DNA from: Halovulum dunhuangense
GTDB lineage: Bacteria > Pseudomonadota > Alphaproteobacteria > Rhodobacterales > Rhodobacteraceae
Assembly (NCBI RefSeq): GCF_013093415.1
Contig: NZ_JABFBC010000001.1
Location: forward strand, 868,001 to 932,000
DNA length: 64,000 nucleotides
Direction of reading: 5' to 3'
Part shown: in pieces, positions 61,248-64,000 of the stretch
Numbering within the stretch: position 1 is the stretch's first letter
Layout: the number at the start of each line of letters is the position of its first letter
Position numbers and translations under genes: made by a program
The notes under the pieces: generated by a model
Database searches by the model: none
Seen by the model: only the letters and a program-made list of their open reading frames with translations
What the model was told of the DNA's origin: nothing

Positions 61248-63890
61248 TCACTCCGCGCCCGATACCTTCTTCGCGGTTGCCTTGCGCGGGGCTGCTTTCT
61301 TCGCGGTCTTTTTCGCCGTGGATTTCGCCGGGGCAGCCTTCCTGGTCGTGGTCGCCTTCGTTGTGCGCCTGGTCTTCGCGGCCGGTTTCTTCGCCGCGAT
61401 CAGTTCCAGCGCCATCTCGAGCGTCACGTCCTCGGGCTCGGTTCCCTTGGGCAGCGTGGCGTTCACCTTGTCCCATTTGACGTATGGCCCGTAGCGCCCT
61501 TCCATCACCGCGATGGTCCCGCCATCCGGGTGGGTTCCCAACTCCTTCAGCGGCTTGGCGGCACTACCCCGCCCGCGTCCGCCGGCGGCCTTCTGTGCCA
61601 GCAACTCGACCGCGCGGTTCATGCCGATGGTGTAGACCTCCTCGGCATCCTTGATGTTGGCATAGACCTTGCGTGGCTTTTCCTTGGGGTCGTCGGCCGG
61701 GATCTCGTGCATCACATAGGGGCCGAAGCGGCCGATATTCGCCTCGACGATGCCGCCCTCGGGATGCTCGCCGATGAAGCGCGGCAGCGACAGAAGCTGA
61801 AGCGCGCGCGCCAGATCCACGGTGGACAGGTCCGCGCCCTTGGGGATCGAGGCGCGCTTGGGCTTCGGCTCTTCCTCGGTCGCCTCGCCAAGCTGCACAT
61901 AGGGGCCGAAGCGACCCGTGCGCAGGGTGACTGGCGTGCCGTTGTCGTCATGGCCCAGCAGCTTGCCGTCGGGGCCGGCAAGGTCGCCGCCCTCGACCTC
62001 GCCCGACATGGGGCGGGTGTAGCGGCATTCGGGGTAGTTCGAGCAGCCGATGAACGCGCCGCCCGAACGCGCGGTCTTCAGGCTGAGCCGGCCCTTGCCG
62101 CAGGCCTTGCACTGGCGCGGGTCGGACCCGTCCTCGGTCGCGGGAAAGATGTGCGGGGCCAGAACCTCGTTGATCTTCTCCAGCACGTCGGTGATGCGCA
62201 GCTCCTGCGTCTCGGCGATCGCGGCCGAGAAGTCGGTCCAGAAGCGGCTCAGCACCTTCTGCCAGTCCGCATCGCCCGAGGTGATCCGGTCCAGATCCTC
62301 CTCCAGATCGGCGGTGAAGTCGTAGCCCACATACTTGCGGAAGTAGTTTTCCAGAAAGGCCGTCACCAGCCGGCCCTTGTCTTCGGGGACCAGGCGGTTC
62401 TGTTCCTTGCGGACGTAGTCGCGCTCCTGGATCACCGAAACGATCGAGGCATAGGTCGAGGGCCGGCCGATGCCGAGTTCCTCCATGCGCTTGACCAGCG
62501 TCGCCTCGGTGTAGCGCGGCGGCGGCTGGGTGAAGTGCTGTTCGGGCGTCACGTCGCGCGTCCGGGCCGGCTCGCCCTGGGTGATCTGGGGCAGGCGCTT
62601 GTCGTCGTCGTCCGCCACATCGTCGCGCCCTTCTTCATAGACCTTGAGGAAGCCGTCGAACAGCACGACCTGGCCGGTCGCGCGCAGCATCACCTGCCCG
62701 TCGGCGCTTCCAACGTCCACGGTGGTGCGCTCCAGCCGTGCGGCGGCCATCTGGCTGGCGATGGTGCGCTTCCAGATCAGGTCGTAGAGCTTGCGCTGAT
62801 CCGGCTCCAGCTTGGCCAGCTTCTCGGGGCCCCGCGTCATGTCGGTCGGGCGGATGCACTCATGCGCTTCCTGCGCGTTCTTGGCCTTGTTCTTGTACAT
62901 GCGTGGGCTCGAGGGCAGGTATTCCGCGCCGAAACGGTCCTTGATCGCATCGCGCGCCGCCATCACCGCCTCGGGCGCCATGTCGATGCCGTCGGTCCGC
63001 ATGTAGGTGATGTGGCCCGCTTCATAGAGCCTTTGCGCCGCCGACATGGTCTGCCGCGCGCCCATGCCGAACTTGCGGCTGGCTTCCTGTTGCAGGGTCG
63101 AGGTCATGAAGGGCGCCGACGGGTTGCGGGCGCCGGGCTTCGCCTCGACGCTCTGCACCACCAGGTCGCGCGCCCGGATCGCGGCGACCGCCAGATCCGC
63201 CGCCTCGGCTGTCGCGATGTCGAACTTGTCGAGCTTGCGGCCGCCCAGCACGGTCAGCCGCCCCTCGTAGTCCTGCCCGCGCGGAGTCGAGAGCAGCGCC
63301 TTCACCGACCAGTATTCCCGGGCGCGGAAGGCCTCGATCTCCATCTCGCGCTCGACGATCAGGCGCAGGGCAACCGACTGCACGCGGCCGGCGGACTTGG
63401 CACCCGGCAGCTTGCGCCACAGAACCGGCGACAGGTTGAACCCCACCAGGTAATCCAGCGCCCGACGCGCGAGATAGGCCTCCACCAGTTCCATGTCGAT
63501 CTGGCGCGGCTTCTGCATCGCTTCGGTCACGGCGGTCCGGGTGATCGCATTGAAGACGACCCGCTGCACGTTGGTGGATTTCTTCACCGCGCGCCGCTTT
63601 GTCAGCGCCTCCAGCAGGTGCCAGGAAATCGCCTCACCCTCGCGGTCGGGGTCGGTGGCAAGGATCAGCGTGTCGTCGTCCGCCATGGCGTCCGCGATTG
63701 CGCGGATATGGGCCTGGGACTTCGGATCCACCTCCCATTTCATGTCGAATCCATGTTCGGGATCGACGGAACCGTCCCTGGCGGGCAGGTCGCGGACATG
63801 GCCGTAGGAGGCGAGGACCTTGAAATCCTTGCCAAGATAGGCGTTGATCGTCTTCGCCTTTGCTGGGCTCTCGACTACGACGACGGCCAT
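61248..63890 (-). CDS. topA: DNA topoisomerase I
   Basis: An 880-residue type IA enzyme. TOPRIM domain at the start (VVVESPAKAKTINAYLG; ATDPDREGEAISWHLLEA), active-site tyrosine in GHITYMRTDG, and one zinc finger CKACGKGRLSL...CSNYPECRYT near residue 600. After it come three repeats of the GRFGPYV type (TLRTGRFGPYVQLGE, VEANIGRFGPYVMHE, AVMEGRYGPYVKWD) and a Lys/Ala/Thr-rich tail of about 60 residues. It relaxes negative supercoils. The minus-strand order is (partial gene)-topA-rnr. Confidence 0.97.
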   Translation of the reverse strand: MAVVVVESPAKAKTINAYLGKDFKVLASYGHVRDLPARDGSVDPEHGFDMKWEVDPKSQAHIRAIADAMADDDTLILATDPDREGEAISWHLLEALTKRRAVKKSTNVQRVVFNAITRTAVTEAMQKPRQIDMELVEAYLARRALDYLVGFNLSPVLWRKLPGAKSAGRVQSVALRLIVEREMEIEAFRAREYWSVKALLSTPRGQDYEGRLTVLGGRKLDKFDIATAEAADLAVAAIRARDLVVQSVEAKPGARNPSAPFMTSTLQQEASRKFGMGARQTMSAAQRLYEAGHITYMRTDGIDMAPEAVMAARDAIKDRFGAEYLPSSPRMYKNKAKNAQEAHECIRPTDMTRGPEKLAKLEPDQRKLYDLIWKRTIASQMAAARLERTTVDVGSADGQVMLRATGQVVLFDGFLKVYEEGRDDVADDDDKRLPQITQGEPARTRDVTPEQHFTQPPPRYTEATLVKRMEELGIGRPSTYASIVSVIQERDYVRKEQNRLVPEDKGRLVTAFLENYFRKYVGYDFTADLEEDLDRITSGDADWQKVLSRFWTDFSAAIAETQELRITDVLEKINEVLAPHIFPATEDGSDPRQCKACGKGRLSLKTARSGGAFIGCSNYPECRYTRPMSGEVEGGDLAGPDGKLLGHDDNGTPVTLRTGRFGPYVQLGEATEEEPKPKRASIPKGADLSTVDLARALQLLSLPRFIGEHPEGGIVEANIGRFGPYVMHEIPADDPKEKPRKVYANIKDAEEVYTIGMNRAVELLAQKAAGGRGRGSAAKPLKELGTHPDGGTIAVMEGRYGPYVKWDKVNATLPKGTEPEDVTLEMALELIAAKKPAAKTRRTTKATTTRKAAPAKSTAKKTAKKAAPRKATAKKVSGAE

Positions 63891-63973
63891 GAAAACTCCC
63901 GTTCGGAAATCCGCTGTTGCAACAAGGCGCGGAACATGTGGCCCGTTCGGGGCCGTGTCAAGCTGAGCCGGGA

Positions 63974-64000
63974 TCAGTCGGCCCGCCGCACCACATAGCC
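63974..64000 (-). CDS. C-terminal end of an upstream minus-strand gene (window edge)
   Basis: Reading from the right edge on the minus strand gives a short open frame GYVVRRAD and then TGA at 63974-63976. The codon use fits a real gene. In many alphaproteobacteria dprA precedes topA, so DprA is possible, but eight residues cannot decide. Confidence 0.35.
   Translation of the reverse strand, partial: GYVVRRAD

Noticed and set aside
59450-63998. Long open frames on the plus strand opposite rnr and topA (59450-61480 and 61530-63998)
   Set aside because: They mirror high-GC codon bias of the true minus-strand genes, have composition rich in Arg/His/Gln without any domain, and rnr/topA are certain.

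Overview
The window is a dense, GC-rich stretch of chromosome from an alphaproteobacterium, most likely of the family Rhodobacteraceae/Paracoccaceae. The evidence is the gene content: an Mcl1-type malyl-CoA lyase of the ethylmalonyl-CoA pathway, the cell-cycle regulator TrcR (DUF1013), the ParA-like divider MipZ, a 44-residue aa3-oxidase subunit IV, COQ9 and UbiA of ubiquinone synthesis, a phasin with PhaR-type operators, and the orders def-def-fmt, pgsA-moaD-moaE and ffh-aroQ-rpsP-rimM-trmD-rplS. Genus cannot be fixed from the sequence. I see no rRNA, tRNA, CRISPR array, prophage or insertion sequence; this is core genome.

Layout. 1-4.5 kb: ftsX end, plsC, accA, mcl1, a Bcr/CflA-type exporter. 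4.6-8.2 kb: a MalY/PatB lyase, then def, a degenerate second deformylase, fmt and a small stress membrane protein. 8.3-13 kb: cyanide-insensitive quinol oxidase (cioAB), pirin, and an FrhB/BciB-family iron-sulfur reductase. 13-18.7 kb: S49 peptidase, a small zinc-ribbon-like membrane protein, a pteridine-reductase-like SDR, an AT-rich intergenic island with a candidate small RNA or attenuator, then uvrC-pgsA-moaD-moaE. 18.7-25.7 kb: a coiled-coil membrane protein coupled to a large OmpA-family protein, ubiA, rsmE, gshA. 25.7-33 kb: plsY, a non-catalytic dihydroorotase homologue with pyrB, an unusual uracil-DNA glycosylase, a phosphoesterase, moaB, a DsbD-alpha-like protein, yqgE, and the tRNA t6A gene sua5. 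33-41 kb: acyl-CoA dehydrogenase, MBL-fold hydrolase, oxidase subunit IV, secreted proteins of unknown function, rpsU, COQ9, class-IV aminotransferase, quinone oxidoreductase, secreted RNase T2. 41-48.5 kb: trcR, an SDR without the usual lysine, a methyltransferase, clpS, phaP, a SPOR-tailed D,D-carboxypeptidase, mipZ, rpmE. 48.6-53.5 kb: the translation/secretion operon rplS-trmD-(sulfotransferase-like)-rimM-rpsP-aroQ-ffh. 53.7-64 kb: trhO, a small lipoprotein-like gene, an MFS carrier, zapE, an MltB-type transglycosylase, rnr, topA.

The genes mostly serve housekeeping: translation start and tRNA/rRNA modification (fmt, def, trmD, rimM, rsmE, sua5, trhO), envelope lipid and peptidoglycan work (plsC, plsY, pgsA, accA, dacA-like, mltB), respiration and quinone synthesis, and cell division (ftsX, mipZ, zapE, trcR). 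The points most worth a second look are several enzyme-like proteins that have lost catalytic residues (second Def, PyrC homologue, SDR at 42 kb, iron-sulfur ligands of the UDG), the structured AT-rich leader before uvrC, operator-like palindromes at mcl1, phaP and the RNase T2/trcR divergence, and a sulfotransferase-like gene translationally coupled inside the rimM-trmD operon.
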